Assembly (NCBI RefSeq): GCF_023921225.1
Contig: NZ_CP071527.1
Span: forward strand, 2,322,501 to 2,386,500
Direction: 5' to 3'
DNA length: 64,000 nt
From: Legionella lytica
GTDB lineage: Bacteria; Pseudomonadota; Gammaproteobacteria; Legionellales; Legionellaceae
Shown piece after piece: positions 44,060 through 52,346 of the stretch; position 1 is the first letter of the stretch; every line of letters starts with the position of its first letter. The notes below the pieces were generated by a model. The model saw only the letters and a program-made list of their open reading frames with translations, was not told where the DNA came from and did no database searches. The position numbers were made by a program, and so were the translations under genes.

Positions 44060-44920
44060 CTAAAAAACAGCCACTTCAGGCCTAATTTTTTGCCACTGTA
44101 CTAATGGAGAACACTCAGGTTTTGCCATTTTATCTACAGGGAGATAAAAGGTTTGTTCTAGCAAATGTTGCCCGCTCAACGCGGCATGCGATACGTGATC
44201 AGTAAAGACAATCCAAGTACTTTGCGCGGGGAAGTCAACACGTGTTTTATTCACGTGTGATTGATATTCATCATCAAGCTTCATGCTGTCGTGTAAATGC
44301 AGCATATAATGATCATAGGGAGAACGTAATGTTTTTGTTGTTTTCGTCCATTTCAGCATATGTGCTTTTAACTTGCTGTAGGTGGCGATTTGTGGTGCAA
44401 AACGTGCGAGAACTTTAGTAAATGGCTCCCCCAGATTCCAAACGCGTGGCTCATTATGAGGGTTCACATTACAAAAAACGCGCAAAATTCGTAATCCATG
44501 CACCGGGCTTGCTGAAAATGAATCCACATGCAAACGAGTGTCGTCTTTACGCTTAGAACTAACACGCCCATTAATTTGAGCTGGTCTAAAACTCGTACGC
44601 CCCCAGCGTAAATGAGGGACGTATGAGGGTAAGACCGCTTGAATTAGCTGGTAGGAAAAATCAGCATATCCTTGCATCATCTTCGCCAGTTGTTCATCCA
44701 AGCCACTTATATCTTTTTTATAGGCATTTAAGCTCTTTTTCTGGGAATCGTAGCTGATATTTTTGCGAGAACCATCGAGTATACGCTCTGACATAAGATT
44801 TGGATGAATGTCCGCAAAGACATGTTTAGGAAAAAATAATACTTTTCCATCTTCTAACTGCTCAACACTTTCCTGTTGATTGATTTGCTTTATGTCTTGT
44901 GTCAGTAAATAAGAATTCAT
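44060..44920 (-). CDS. kdoO: Kdo hydroxylase-like Fe(II)/2-oxoglutarate dioxygenase
   Basis: Predicted to hydroxylate the Kdo sugar of lipid A-core lipopolysaccharide, as KdoO does in Burkholderia and Yersinia. The 286-residue protein has a likely iron-binding HxD in RLHVDSFSASPVHGLRILRV. A distal His is visible in FTDHVSHAALSGQHLLEQTF, with RVWNLGEPF between them. There is no signal peptide. It would change outer-membrane surface charge and stability. It is transcribed alone on the minus strand, downstream of the RND operon region. The family call is by eye. Confidence 0.75.
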   Translation of the reverse strand: MNSYLLTQDIKQINQQESVEQLEDGKVLFFPKHVFADIHPNLMSERILDGSRKNISYDSQKKSLNAYKKDISGLDEQLAKMMQGYADFSYQLIQAVLPSYVPHLRWGRTSFRPAQINGRVSSKRKDDTRLHVDSFSASPVHGLRILRVFCNVNPHNEPRVWNLGEPFTKVLARFAPQIATYSKLKAHMLKWTKTTKTLRSPYDHYMLHLHDSMKLDDEYQSHVNKTRVDFPAQSTWIVFTDHVSHAALSGQHLLEQTFYLPVDKMAKPECSPLVQWQKIRPEVAVF

Positions 44921-45266
44921 TTTTCGATGACCTCTGATTATATGATTGGATGCAGGTTGACCTCATAGCCTAAAGACACTTACTTAAGGAATTCGCCTCG
45001 CTCATGGTCTGCGGGAAGTGATGAGCATAGCGAGTTCGTCTGTTTTTCTTAAGTACGTGCGATTAGCCCCATAGTCTGACGTAGAATAAACTAACGAACT
45101 TCAAGCCCTCTTCCCCAACCTACATTTTTTGCGAAATTGTGCACCGATTATTTCTTTTCTGCCAGTTTTTTCTGATAAAAATAAGCTAATAAAAGAATAA
45201 GTCTAAAAATTTACGCCCATATCGCATATAATCGGTGAGTTAATTTATTTGCCTGGGGAGCGCCTT
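44921..45266. other. Intergenic region with a large inverted repeat, no gene
   Basis: About 345 bases between divergent genes. It holds the inverted repeat at 44977-45061. A TATAAT at 45227-45232 could be the -10 of the ychJ promoter, though I see no good -35. No open frame has protein-like features. Confidence 0.5.
44977..45061. repeat. Large imperfect inverted repeat, third repeat family
   Basis: The left arm CACTTACTTAAGGAATTCGC plus CTCGCTCAT pairs imperfectly with ATGAGCATAGCGAGTTCGTC followed by TGTTTTTCTTAAGTACGTG. The right arm, read on the minus strand, closely matches the last 44 bases of the window (63957-64000). It is therefore a dispersed family, distinct from the GTTGGGC repeats. 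Confidence 0.6.
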
Positions 45267-45746
45267 ATGACAGATTGCCCTTGTGGAACCCAAAAAACAT
45301 ACGAGCAGTGTTGTGGCGTATATCTAGAAAAAAAGCAGCTGCCACAAACACCTGAGCAATTAATGCGCTCACGGTATACCGCTTATAGCCTAGCCAACAT
45401 TGACTACATTAAAAGCACCATGAAAGGTCAAATGTTAGTAGGTTTCAACTCACTCGAAGCCAAGCACTGGGCAGAGAGTGTCACCTGGCTGGGCTTAGAC
45501 GTTCTCAGTGCCGAACCCACTGATTCAGATACTGGTTTTGTTGAGTTTTGCGCACGCTTTAAGGAGCATGGGCAAGTAAAAATAATTCATGAACTAAGTG
45601 AATTTCACAAAGAGAATGGTTCTTGGTTTTATGTAAATGGGGTAAATAAAGAGAAACCCTCCAAAATCAAGAAGCAACAAATAAGCAGAAATGGCCCCTG
45701 CCCATGTGGTAGCGGTAAAAAATATAAAAATTGTCACGCTAAATAA
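45267..45746 (+). CDS. ychJ: YchJ-family SEC-C motif protein
   Basis: A small metal-binding protein of the YchJ family, whose role is poorly known. I start it at the ATG with GGGGAG upstream, giving 159 residues; a TTG 18 bases upstream is less likely. The N-terminal Cys motif is [13 protein letters not shown], the core [20 protein letters not shown] is strongly conserved, and a C-terminal SEC-C zinc motif [13 protein letters not shown] ends the protein. The Kef-type gene follows on the same strand after 17 bases. Confidence 0.93.
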   Translation: MTDCPCGTQKTYEQCCGVYLEKKQLPQTPEQLMRSRYTAYSLANIDYIKSTMKGQMLVGFNSLEAKHWAESVTWLGLDVLSAEPTDSDTGFVEFCARFKEHGQVKIIHELSEFHKENGSWFYVNGVNKEKPSKIKKQQISRNGPCPCGSGKKYKNCHAK

Positions 45747-45763
45747 ATCCCAGGTTTAATACT

Positions 45764-47557
45764 ATGAATGGAACTATTTTACTAAATGTCTTTATCTTTC
45801 TTGCTGCCGCCAGCATCATGGTGCCTATTGCCAGCCGATTTAAATTAGGCTCGGTATTAGGCTATCTTATTGTCGGCATACTCATTGGCCCTTTCGGCTT
45901 AAAACTCATTGGCAATTCGCAACAAATCATGCATTTTGCTGAGTTCGGCGTCATTATGATGCTCTTCTTAATCGGCCTTGAGCTCGAACCCTCAATGTTG
46001 TGGAAATTAAGAAAACTCATTGTCGGTCTAGGCAGTCTTCAAGTGATGATTACCACCGGTGCTTTATTCACGATTGGTATCATGCTGGGCTACGATTGGC
46101 GACCAAGCCTTGCCATCAGCATGGCCCTTTCGCTTTCTTCTACAGCCTTAGTTTTGCAAATGTTACAAGAAAAGAATCTGCTCAAAACAGCAGAGGGTGA
46201 AGCATCTTTTGCTATTCTGTTATTCCAGGACATTGCGGTAATCCCTATTTTAATTATTATCCCCTTGCTGCAATTAAGTGGACATATTCAACTTAATGAG
46301 CATGAAACCTCCTTTATGACCCAACTTCCTAAGTGGGGGCATGCTCTTGTTGTCGCAGGAGTGATTGGCTCTATTATTTTGGTAGGGCATTATTTATCTC
46401 GATATTTATTTTTTATTATTGCGAAAACAAACTTACGTGAAGTATTTACTGCTTTTTCCCTGGCCTTGGTTGTTGGAATCACCTTACTGATGGAGTCAAT
46501 AGGCGTATCTCCTGCTTTAGGTGCGTTTATTTCTGGAGTGGTTTTAGCTAACTCTCAATACAAGCATGCCATTGAAGCTGATATCCAACCTTTTAAAGGA
46601 TTGTTGCTCGGGCTGTTCTTTGTTTCCGTAGGCATGGGTATGGATTTTTCGCTCTTTTCAGAACATGCCTGGCTTGTCCTTGGCGCAGTATTAGTCCTGG
46701 TTCTGGTCAAAGCCACCACACTCAATATTTTAGGGCGTTACTTTGATTTAACTAATTTTCAAACCTTTGGTCTAGCCTTTGCTCTATCTCAAGGCAGTGA
46801 GTTTGCTTTTGTACTCTTCCAATATTCAGGCTCAACCCGTGTTATTAATAGCAATACTATCGATTTTTTCACCTTGGTCGTCGCCCTCTCCATGCTGACG
46901 ACACCTTTTTTAATGCTGCTGTATAACCGCGTTATTTTGCCCCGTTACATGAGTATGGTCCCGGAAAAAGAATACGACTCGATTAATGAAAGCAATGATA
47001 TTATTCTTGCTGGCTATGGGCGTTTTGGACAAATTATCGGCCGTCTCCTCAATGGCGAGAAAGTAAAAATCACCGTATTAGAAAATAATGCGGAACAGGT
47101 AGAACTGTTAAGAAAATTTGGCTACATAGGTTATTTTGGAGATGCCACCCGACTTGATTTACTGAAAAGTGCTGGAGCAGAGAATGCTAAACTCTTGATT
47201 GTCACCGTGGGAAATGTCGATGCAAATCTTAGAATTGTGCAATTAGCTAAAGAGCATTTCCCGCATCTTAAAATCTATGTCAGAGCACGCAATCGCCAAC
47301 ATGCCTATGAACTGCATAAACTAAATGTTGATTATTTCATTAGGGAGGTTTTTGAATCCTCGCTCACCATGACCAAAGAGGTTATGAAGTTTTTAGGTTA
47401 TAAGCATGAGGATATTGAGCGAAAAACGAAAGCATTCAAAAAGCATGATAATGCAACCTTAATTCAATCATTTGAGTTTTTTGAACAGGAAAGGGACTTA
47501 ATTAACTTTGCTCGTCAGGCGCGCGGAGAATTAGAACGGATTCTGCATTCCAATTAG
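45764..47557 (+). CDS. Kef-type monovalent cation:proton antiporter with RCK domain
   Basis: A CPA2-family transporter similar to KefB/KefC, predicted to export K+ in exchange for protons. The 597-residue protein has about 12 membrane segments, including the Kef-like ALSLSSTALVLQML and FQDIAVIPILIIIPLL. A cytoplasmic RCK/KTN NAD-binding domain begins at IILAGYGRFGQIIGRLL (residues about 407-423). Whether it is glutathione-gated cannot be told. It shares a transcript with ychJ on spacing grounds. Confidence 0.92.
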   Translation: MNGTILLNVFIFLAAASIMVPIASRFKLGSVLGYLIVGILIGPFGLKLIGNSQQIMHFAEFGVIMMLFLIGLELEPSMLWKLRKLIVGLGSLQVMITTGALFTIGIMLGYDWRPSLAISMALSLSSTALVLQMLQEKNLLKTAEGEASFAILLFQDIAVIPILIIIPLLQLSGHIQLNEHETSFMTQLPKWGHALVVAGVIGSIILVGHYLSRYLFFIIAKTNLREVFTAFSLALVVGITLLMESIGVSPALGAFISGVVLANSQYKHAIEADIQPFKGLLLGLFFVSVGMGMDFSLFSEHAWLVLGAVLVLVLVKATTLNILGRYFDLTNFQTFGLAFALSQGSEFAFVLFQYSGSTRVINSNTIDFFTLVVALSMLTTPFLMLLYNRVILPRYMSMVPEKEYDSINESNDIILAGYGRFGQIIGRLLNGEKVKITVLENNAEQVELLRKFGYIGYFGDATRLDLLKSAGAENAKLLIVTVGNVDANLRIVQLAKEHFPHLKIYVRARNRQHAYELHKLNVDYFIREVFESSLTMTKEVMKFLGYKHEDIERKTKAFKKHDNATLIQSFEFFEQERDLINFARQARGELERILHSN

Positions 47558-47595
47558 AACAATCGAACCGTGCAGTTAATCAGGGTGTTGTACCA

Positions 47596-47629
47596 AAACC
47601 TTGATTACGCTGCGCTGCATCAAGGTTAC
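47596..47629. repeat. Palindromic repeat, second family
   Basis: AAACCTTGATTACGCTGCGCTGCATCAAGGTTAC has arms AACCTTGAT/ATCAAGGTT around a TACGCTGCGCTGC loop. Related elements occur at 49036, 57955 and 59181. It lies 11 bases before the RoxA-like gene. Confidence 0.7.
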
Positions 47630-47640
47630 GGGGAGTACAC

Positions 47641-48816
47641 ATGATCAATTTTCAGGATATTTCTTTAAAAACTTTTCTTAGCGAATATTGGCAAAAAAAA
47701 CCTTTAGTGATTCGTAATGCTTTGCCTAATTTTATTAATCCCTTATCTCCAGATGAATTAGCAGGACTAGCCTTAGAGGACGATGTTGAAAGCCGTATTG
47801 TCTGGGAAACACCTGAACAGAATCCAGCCTGGCATCTAAAGCGTGGGCCATTTACAGAGCAAGATTTTAGCTCTATGCCTCAAACTCACTGGACCTTATT
47901 AGTCCAAGGGGTGGATCGGTTAATCCCGGAGGTATATGCCCTGCTAGATCATTTTGATTTTCTTCCTCAATGGCGAATCGATGACATTATGATTAGCTTT
48001 GCTGCACTAAATGGCAGTGTGGGGCCTCATTATGATAACTATGACGTCTTTTTATATCAGGCTCAAGGGCGTCGCGAATGGTCATTAACGACTAAAGAAT
48101 GCAATCAGGACAATTATCTTAAAGATCTTGAACTACGCATCATGGAGCGTTTTGCTGTAGAGGAACAGATTCTTCTTGAAGAAGGCGATATGCTTTATCT
48201 ACCTCCCCATGTCGGACATTATGGTATCTCTCGCTCTGAAGCCTGCATGACCTATTCTTTTGGATATCGCAGCTACCAAGGGCAGGAATTATGGGACAGC
48301 ATTGGTGATTTTTTATCTGAAAAAGGCGCATTCACCGATTTATATCAAGATCCAGATTGGTCACATTTAAAAAACACTTCAGAAATTACTCAACCTGCCT
48401 GGCAAAGCGCGCAAAAACTCTTACAGCAATTAATCAACGATGAAAAAATAATGAAGTCTTGGTTTGGTTGTTTTGCTACCCGTTTAGATCAAAATGCCGA
48501 ACAGCAATTACCAATGCCCTTGGAAGAGGATGAACTGGGTGATTTGCCAAGCTTTATTCGGGAATTACAATCAGGATTAACTCTTGTGCGCGATGCCTCT
48601 TGCCGTTTTGCTTATGTGGAAGAAAATTCGGAGCTGATAAACCAATTTTATATTAACGGTTGTGAGTGGAATATAGAGGGAGTAACTTCGGAATTACTTC
48701 GAGAACTTGCCAATCATCGTGTGATTAATGTCTGCCCTTATTTAGAGCATAAACCCAATCAATTATTTCTTTTTGATTTATGGAAATTGCAGTGGTTACA
48801 AATAGTAGATCATTGA
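47641..48816 (+). CDS. roxA: Ribosomal protein uL16 arginine hydroxylase (RoxA/YcfD family)
   Basis: A cupin/JmjC-type Fe(II)/2-oxoglutarate oxygenase that hydroxylates an arginine of ribosomal protein L16 in its known relatives. The 391-residue length is right. The iron site HYD is in GPHYDNYDVFLYQAQGRREW and the distal His in LPPHVGHYGISRSE. The N-terminal YWQKKPLVIRNALP is typical of this family. It begins just after a palindromic repeat and is followed by a tiny lipoprotein-like gene. Confidence 0.92.
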   Translation: MINFQDISLKTFLSEYWQKKPLVIRNALPNFINPLSPDELAGLALEDDVESRIVWETPEQNPAWHLKRGPFTEQDFSSMPQTHWTLLVQGVDRLIPEVYALLDHFDFLPQWRIDDIMISFAALNGSVGPHYDNYDVFLYQAQGRREWSLTTKECNQDNYLKDLELRIMERFAVEEQILLEEGDMLYLPPHVGHYGISRSEACMTYSFGYRSYQGQELWDSIGDFLSEKGAFTDLYQDPDWSHLKNTSEITQPAWQSAQKLLQQLINDEKIMKSWFGCFATRLDQNAEQQLPMPLEEDELGDLPSFIRELQSGLTLVRDASCRFAYVEENSELINQFYINGCEWNIEGVTSELLRELANHRVINVCPYLEHKPNQLFLFDLWKLQWLQIVDH

Positions 48817-48882
48817 ATTTTAATTGGTTAAATGAACAATCCTGGAGTATAGTTAAGTTATATGTCATAACAAGGATAGGCC

Positions 48883-49020
48883 ATGAAAAAAATAATATTG
48901 GTTTTAGCTATGGTGGTTGCTTCTGTAGCTTTGAGTAACTGCTGCGGTAATCCATGCAATGGAGTATGCGCCCCTAGTGATTGTTCTGGTACTAATAGTT
49001 ATACGGGTAATTGGTATTAA
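48883..49020 (+). CDS. Small Cys-rich secreted peptide
   Basis: A 45-residue open frame with a proper ribosome site (AAGGATAGG) and ATG. It has a signal sequence (MKKIILVLAMVVASVALS) followed by a Cys-rich tail (NCCGNPCNGVCAPSDC, five Cys). The Cys could be lipidated or disulfide-bonded. The lipobox would be LSNC, with an unusual Asn before the Cys. It resembles the small EcnA/B-like or Cys-rich lipoproteins often missed in annotation. The function is unknown. Confidence 0.6.
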   Translation: MKKIILVLAMVVASVALSNCCGNPCNGVCAPSDCSGTNSYTGNWY

Positions 49021-49035
49021 GAGCAACAATATCAT

Positions 49036-49069
49036 GTAGCCCGTATTACGCTGCGCTAATACGGGCTAC
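49036..49069. repeat. Palindromic repeat, second family
   Basis: GTAGCCCGTATTACGCTGCG plus CTAATACGGGCTAC form a stem with an 11-base arm around TACGCTGCGCTA. It is between the small secreted peptide gene and the convergent DMT transporter gene, so a bidirectional stop is possible. Confidence 0.75.
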
Positions 49070-49087
49070 GAAGCTAATTACTCCCAG

Positions 49088-50002
49088 CTACTCTCCAACA
49101 ATCTCTCTTCGCCCCCAATTGAACCGTCCCAGCTCAAGGCTGATTTTATGACTAAATAGGGTAATCAAGGCCCCTGTCAAAATAAGAACAATCCCGACAG
49201 CACTCATAAGGTGTAATTCTTCGCCAAGAAGTATCACCCCAAAAATAACAACAAATACAGGTTCTAAAACGGATAAAATAGAGGCTTTTTCGGAACTAAT
49301 ATAACGTAAACTGTACAACATTAATAAAATTGGAATTACCGTTGCGATAATGGCAATACCTAATAAATGAAGCCATACAGTGATTGATGACGGCATAGCA
49401 ATTGTATGATTAAAAAGAGAAACAATGAACGCAGTCACCATACATCCCAAGCACACCATCAAAGTCGACATGTTTGGCGATAGGGTATTTCGTTTACTGG
49501 AAATAATGTAGCACGCATAAAAAAATGCGGAAATTACCCCAAGAAAAATACCTGATAAATTAAATGATAAGGCACTGAGGTCAACTAAAAAGCTCATGCC
49601 AATCAAAATAATTAGAATTGCTAGATAATAAATCTTAGGAATTGCTTGTTTATATACTAAAAAGTTAATGAGCATAATTAAGACAGGATAGGTAAAAAAG
49701 ATTACCATCGCGACCCCTGAGCTCACGTACTGGCAAGCTAAAAAGTAGAGTAAGGTTGAAAGACCATAATAAATAACACCCGTTAAAAACGCATTTAACA
49801 TGTTTTTAGTGGTATCCGTACTCTTTTTAAGTTGAGGAAACAATACAATTAGAATAGCCACACTGGAAATAAAAAATCGCCAAAATAACATGGTACTTGA
49901 TGACATTGTCCCATTCATGGCACTTAAACCAAAATAACCAATAAATCCATATAAAAAGCCGGATAAAACTGCGTAGGTTGCGCCAAGGTGCTCTTTTGTC
50001 AT
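49088..50002 (-). CDS. DMT superfamily (EamA) transporter
   Basis: An inner membrane transporter of the drug/metabolite superfamily. The 304-residue protein has ten predicted membrane segments in two EamA repeats, ending with ILSVLEPVFVVIFGVILLGE, a typical second-repeat block. The substrate cannot be told. It is transcribed alone, with a palindromic repeat upstream. Confidence 0.88.
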   Translation of the reverse strand: MTKEHLGATYAVLSGFLYGFIGYFGLSAMNGTMSSSTMLFWRFFISSVAILIVLFPQLKKSTDTTKNMLNAFLTGVIYYGLSTLLYFLACQYVSSGVAMVIFFTYPVLIMLINFLVYKQAIPKIYYLAILIILIGMSFLVDLSALSFNLSGIFLGVISAFFYACYIISSKRNTLSPNMSTLMVCLGCMVTAFIVSLFNHTIAMPSSITVWLHLLGIAIIATVIPILLMLYSLRYISSEKASILSVLEPVFVVIFGVILLGEELHLMSAVGIVLILTGALITLFSHKISLELGRFNWGRREIVGE

Positions 50003-50080
50003 TATTATGTAATCCAGTGTAAAACAGAGTAGTCTATGTCCATACCCACGAACATTAAGTTAAGAAATTTTGCACTAACT

Positions 50081-50156
50081 TGTAGGTTGGGGTCAGGTCC
50101 CAACATTGAGTTCTGGTGTGGCTCAATGCCTTTGTTGGGCTAGGGCCCAACCTACA
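50081..50156. repeat. Palindromic dispersed repeat (GTAGGTTGGG family)
   Basis: TGTAGGTTGGGGTCAGGTCC and GTTGGGCTAGGGCCCAACCTACA pair at the outside, with an inner ATTGAG...CTCAAT stem. It is nearly the same as the copy at 2810 in outer arms, so it is the same family. It separates the divergent DMT gene from the NTPDase gene. Confidence 0.8.
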
Positions 50157-50256
50157 ATGTTTCAATATAATCCCGAACTTTAATGACAGTGATCCAACCA
50201 AGCTCTATTATTTAATGTTTTTTTAGTAATTTAGCATTTTTTGTGAGGATATCATA

Positions 50257-50285
50257 TTGAAAACAAAAAATACATAGTGTATTAT
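50257..50285 (+). promoter_or_regulatory. Probable sigma-70 promoter of the NTPDase gene
   Basis: TTGAAA, a 17-base A-rich spacer and TATTAT lie 30 bases upstream of the ATG. The -35 matches five of six and the -10 five of six bases of consensus, and the spacing is ideal. A plausible start of transcription is then about 23 bases before the ATG. Confidence 0.6.
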
Positions 50286-50314
50286 TTGCGCACTGAATCT
50301 TATAGGTTGAGACT

Positions 50315-51451
50315 ATGCTGCGATTTTTTATCTTTATCTCTTGCTTCTTCGTCATATCAACAAATGTCTATGCCGAAAAAAATCCCTGTAAAGACCACCA
50401 ATGTATCGCAGTAATTGATGCAGGAAGCACAGGCTCCAGACTCCATGTTTTCACCTACGATAAAGATAAAACCAATACACCAACAAACATTACCGAAGTT
50501 TGGGCAAAAAAAATATCCCCCGGGCTTGCAACGATTGAAACCAATCAAAACACGATTGATTCGTATATGACCATTCTCTTTGCTGGAGCACCTACGCAGC
50601 AAATGCCCGTTTATTTTTATGCCACCGCCGGAATGCGTCTAGTCCCCCAAGCAAAACAGAAAGTTTATTATCAAAACATAAGAAACTGGTTTAATCAGAA
50701 TGCCAATTGGCAATTAATAGATGCTAAAACAATTACCGGCGATGATGAAGCACTCTATGACTGGTTGTCAGTGAATTATCATCTCAAAACCTTGCAGTCA
50801 GCCTCTACTGAATCTGTTGGGGTCTTGGATATTGGCGGCGCATCTACTCAAATTGCCTTTCCTGTCCCAAGTGATGCAACCCAACAAAAAGGGAAATTTA
50901 TTGAGTTAAACATTTATGGGCAACATATTACCTTATTCGTACATAGTTTTCTTGGTTTAGGTCAAAATGAAATGGCTCATCAGTTACTGGATTCCTCGTC
51001 CTGCTTTTCTGATAGCTACCCTCTTCCTAGTGGTGGGTTAGGTGCTGGAAATGCTCATGAGTGTGCGCAAGAAATTGAATCACTGATCAATGGAGTACAT
51101 AAGGCAAACCAAATCATTCAACCACTTTTGAATAGTCAGCCTACACGTTCTTGGTATGCTATTGGCGGTATTGCTAATCTTGCTGAAAGTAAACCATTCC
51201 AATTTTCTGGTGGACAATTAACTACCCAGGATTTCTTGCAACAAGCCAATGATTTAGCTTGTCATCAGGCATGGGACACATTGAGTGCTACCTACCCTGA
51301 TAATGAGTATCTTGACTCCTATTGCCTATTACCTGCTTTTTATTATGCCTTAATGGTGCAGGGTTATGGGTTTTCACCAACACAACCAGTGAATTATGTG
51401 CCTTCGGCACAGAATATAGATTGGACCATTGGCGTAGTGTTGCATCATTAA
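50315..51451 (+). CDS. Secreted ecto-NTPDase (GDA1/CD39 family)
   Basis: A nucleoside triphosphate diphosphohydrolase of the eukaryotic CD39 type, which removes phosphates from NTPs and NDPs outside the cytoplasm. The 378-residue protein has a signal peptide (FIFISCFFVISTNVYA) and the apyrase conserved regions: AVIDAGSTGSRLHVF (ACR1), YATAGMRL (ACR2/3 region), GDDEALYDWLSVNY and VLDIGGASTQIAF (ACR4). The C-terminal AIGGIANLAE is also typical. Legionella species are known to carry such enzymes and at least one is linked to intracellular growth. Its own promoter is visible. Confidence 0.95.
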   Translation: MLRFFIFISCFFVISTNVYAEKNPCKDHQCIAVIDAGSTGSRLHVFTYDKDKTNTPTNITEVWAKKISPGLATIETNQNTIDSYMTILFAGAPTQQMPVYFYATAGMRLVPQAKQKVYYQNIRNWFNQNANWQLIDAKTITGDDEALYDWLSVNYHLKTLQSASTESVGVLDIGGASTQIAFPVPSDATQQKGKFIELNIYGQHITLFVHSFLGLGQNEMAHQLLDSSSCFSDSYPLPSGGLGAGNAHECAQEIESLINGVHKANQIIQPLLNSQPTRSWYAIGGIANLAESKPFQFSGGQLTTQDFLQQANDLACHQAWDTLSATYPDNEYLDSYCLLPAFYYALMVQGYGFSPTQPVNYVPSAQNIDWTIGVVLHH

Positions 51452-51636
51452 AACATTAAAAATCGTAAGCGTCCTTCATGAAAAGCTTATGGCATATTTT
51501 ATCAAAATCACAAAGATAAGCTCTTTGCGGTGGTGTTTGATGCAATAGCCAATGGCCAAGCTTCTGTATAATGAATTCAGTGAACATTTGAGCTCCAACC
51601 CTGGATTGCGGCGTGTCACTCCAGGCTACATGTTGA

Positions 51637-52170
51637 TTATAGCTCTTCTAATGAAAAATCATGCGCACATAAGACTACGTTTTGACCATAAAAAGCGCTA
51701 ATTCCATCGCGGAAGCGCTTGGCCCGTTCAGAAAGACCATGCGTACAATAATATTTTACTTGTTCATACACTGCGTGTTTAAATGCTTCCGTATCCGCTT
51801 GCTCGCCATCTAAGTTGTCAATACTTACTCGAAACTTATGCCCTGCAGCCTTAGAGAGGATCCATTCGATTGCTTGGGGCTTTACTTCAACTTGTTGGAA
51901 TAAAGCTTGTTGTTCCGCCGTGCGTCCATCAGGAGCATACCAATAACCGAAATCAACCAGTTTCCGTCGCTCTTCCCCGGCAATTAACCAATGAGAACAT
52001 TCATGTAATGCACTGCTAAAAAAACCATGGGCAAAGAAAATAGCATGATAATCACGTTGTTCATCAGCTGGTAAATAAATGGGCTCATTACCACCTTTCA
52101 CCAATCTGGTGTTATAATCCGCGCCGAAACAAGCGTGAAAAATGGTTATCAAATCCTCGTAGTGATGCAC
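51637..52170 (-). CDS. epmC: Elongation factor P hydroxylase
   Basis: EpmC (YfcM) hydroxylates the beta-lysylated Lys of elongation factor P. The 177-residue protein has the conserved core FAHGFFSSALHECSHWLIAG (metal site HECSH), followed by ERRKLVDFGYWYAPDGR and EVKPQAIEWILSKAAGH. The start is GTG with AAAAGG upstream. It stands alone on the minus strand in front of the divergent MMPL gene. Confidence 0.94.
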   Translation of the reverse strand: MHHYEDLITIFHACFGADYNTRLVKGGNEPIYLPADEQRDYHAIFFAHGFFSSALHECSHWLIAGEERRKLVDFGYWYAPDGRTAEQQALFQQVEVKPQAIEWILSKAAGHKFRVSIDNLDGEQADTEAFKHAVYEQVKYYCTHGLSERAKRFRDGISAFYGQNVVLCAHDFSLEEL

Positions 52171-52346
52171 AAATACCTTTTCAATGGCTAAAACAAAACA
52201 ATAATGCTTAATTTATACTAATATGATTAAAGAGTCATCGTTTTTTTGTGAGGTTTTATTTTGTAACTTCGCAATAAATTAAGCACATTGCACTGTAGTT
52301 TTACTGCAAAGTTACTTTAATTTCTGCTAAATAATGAGAAGAATAT

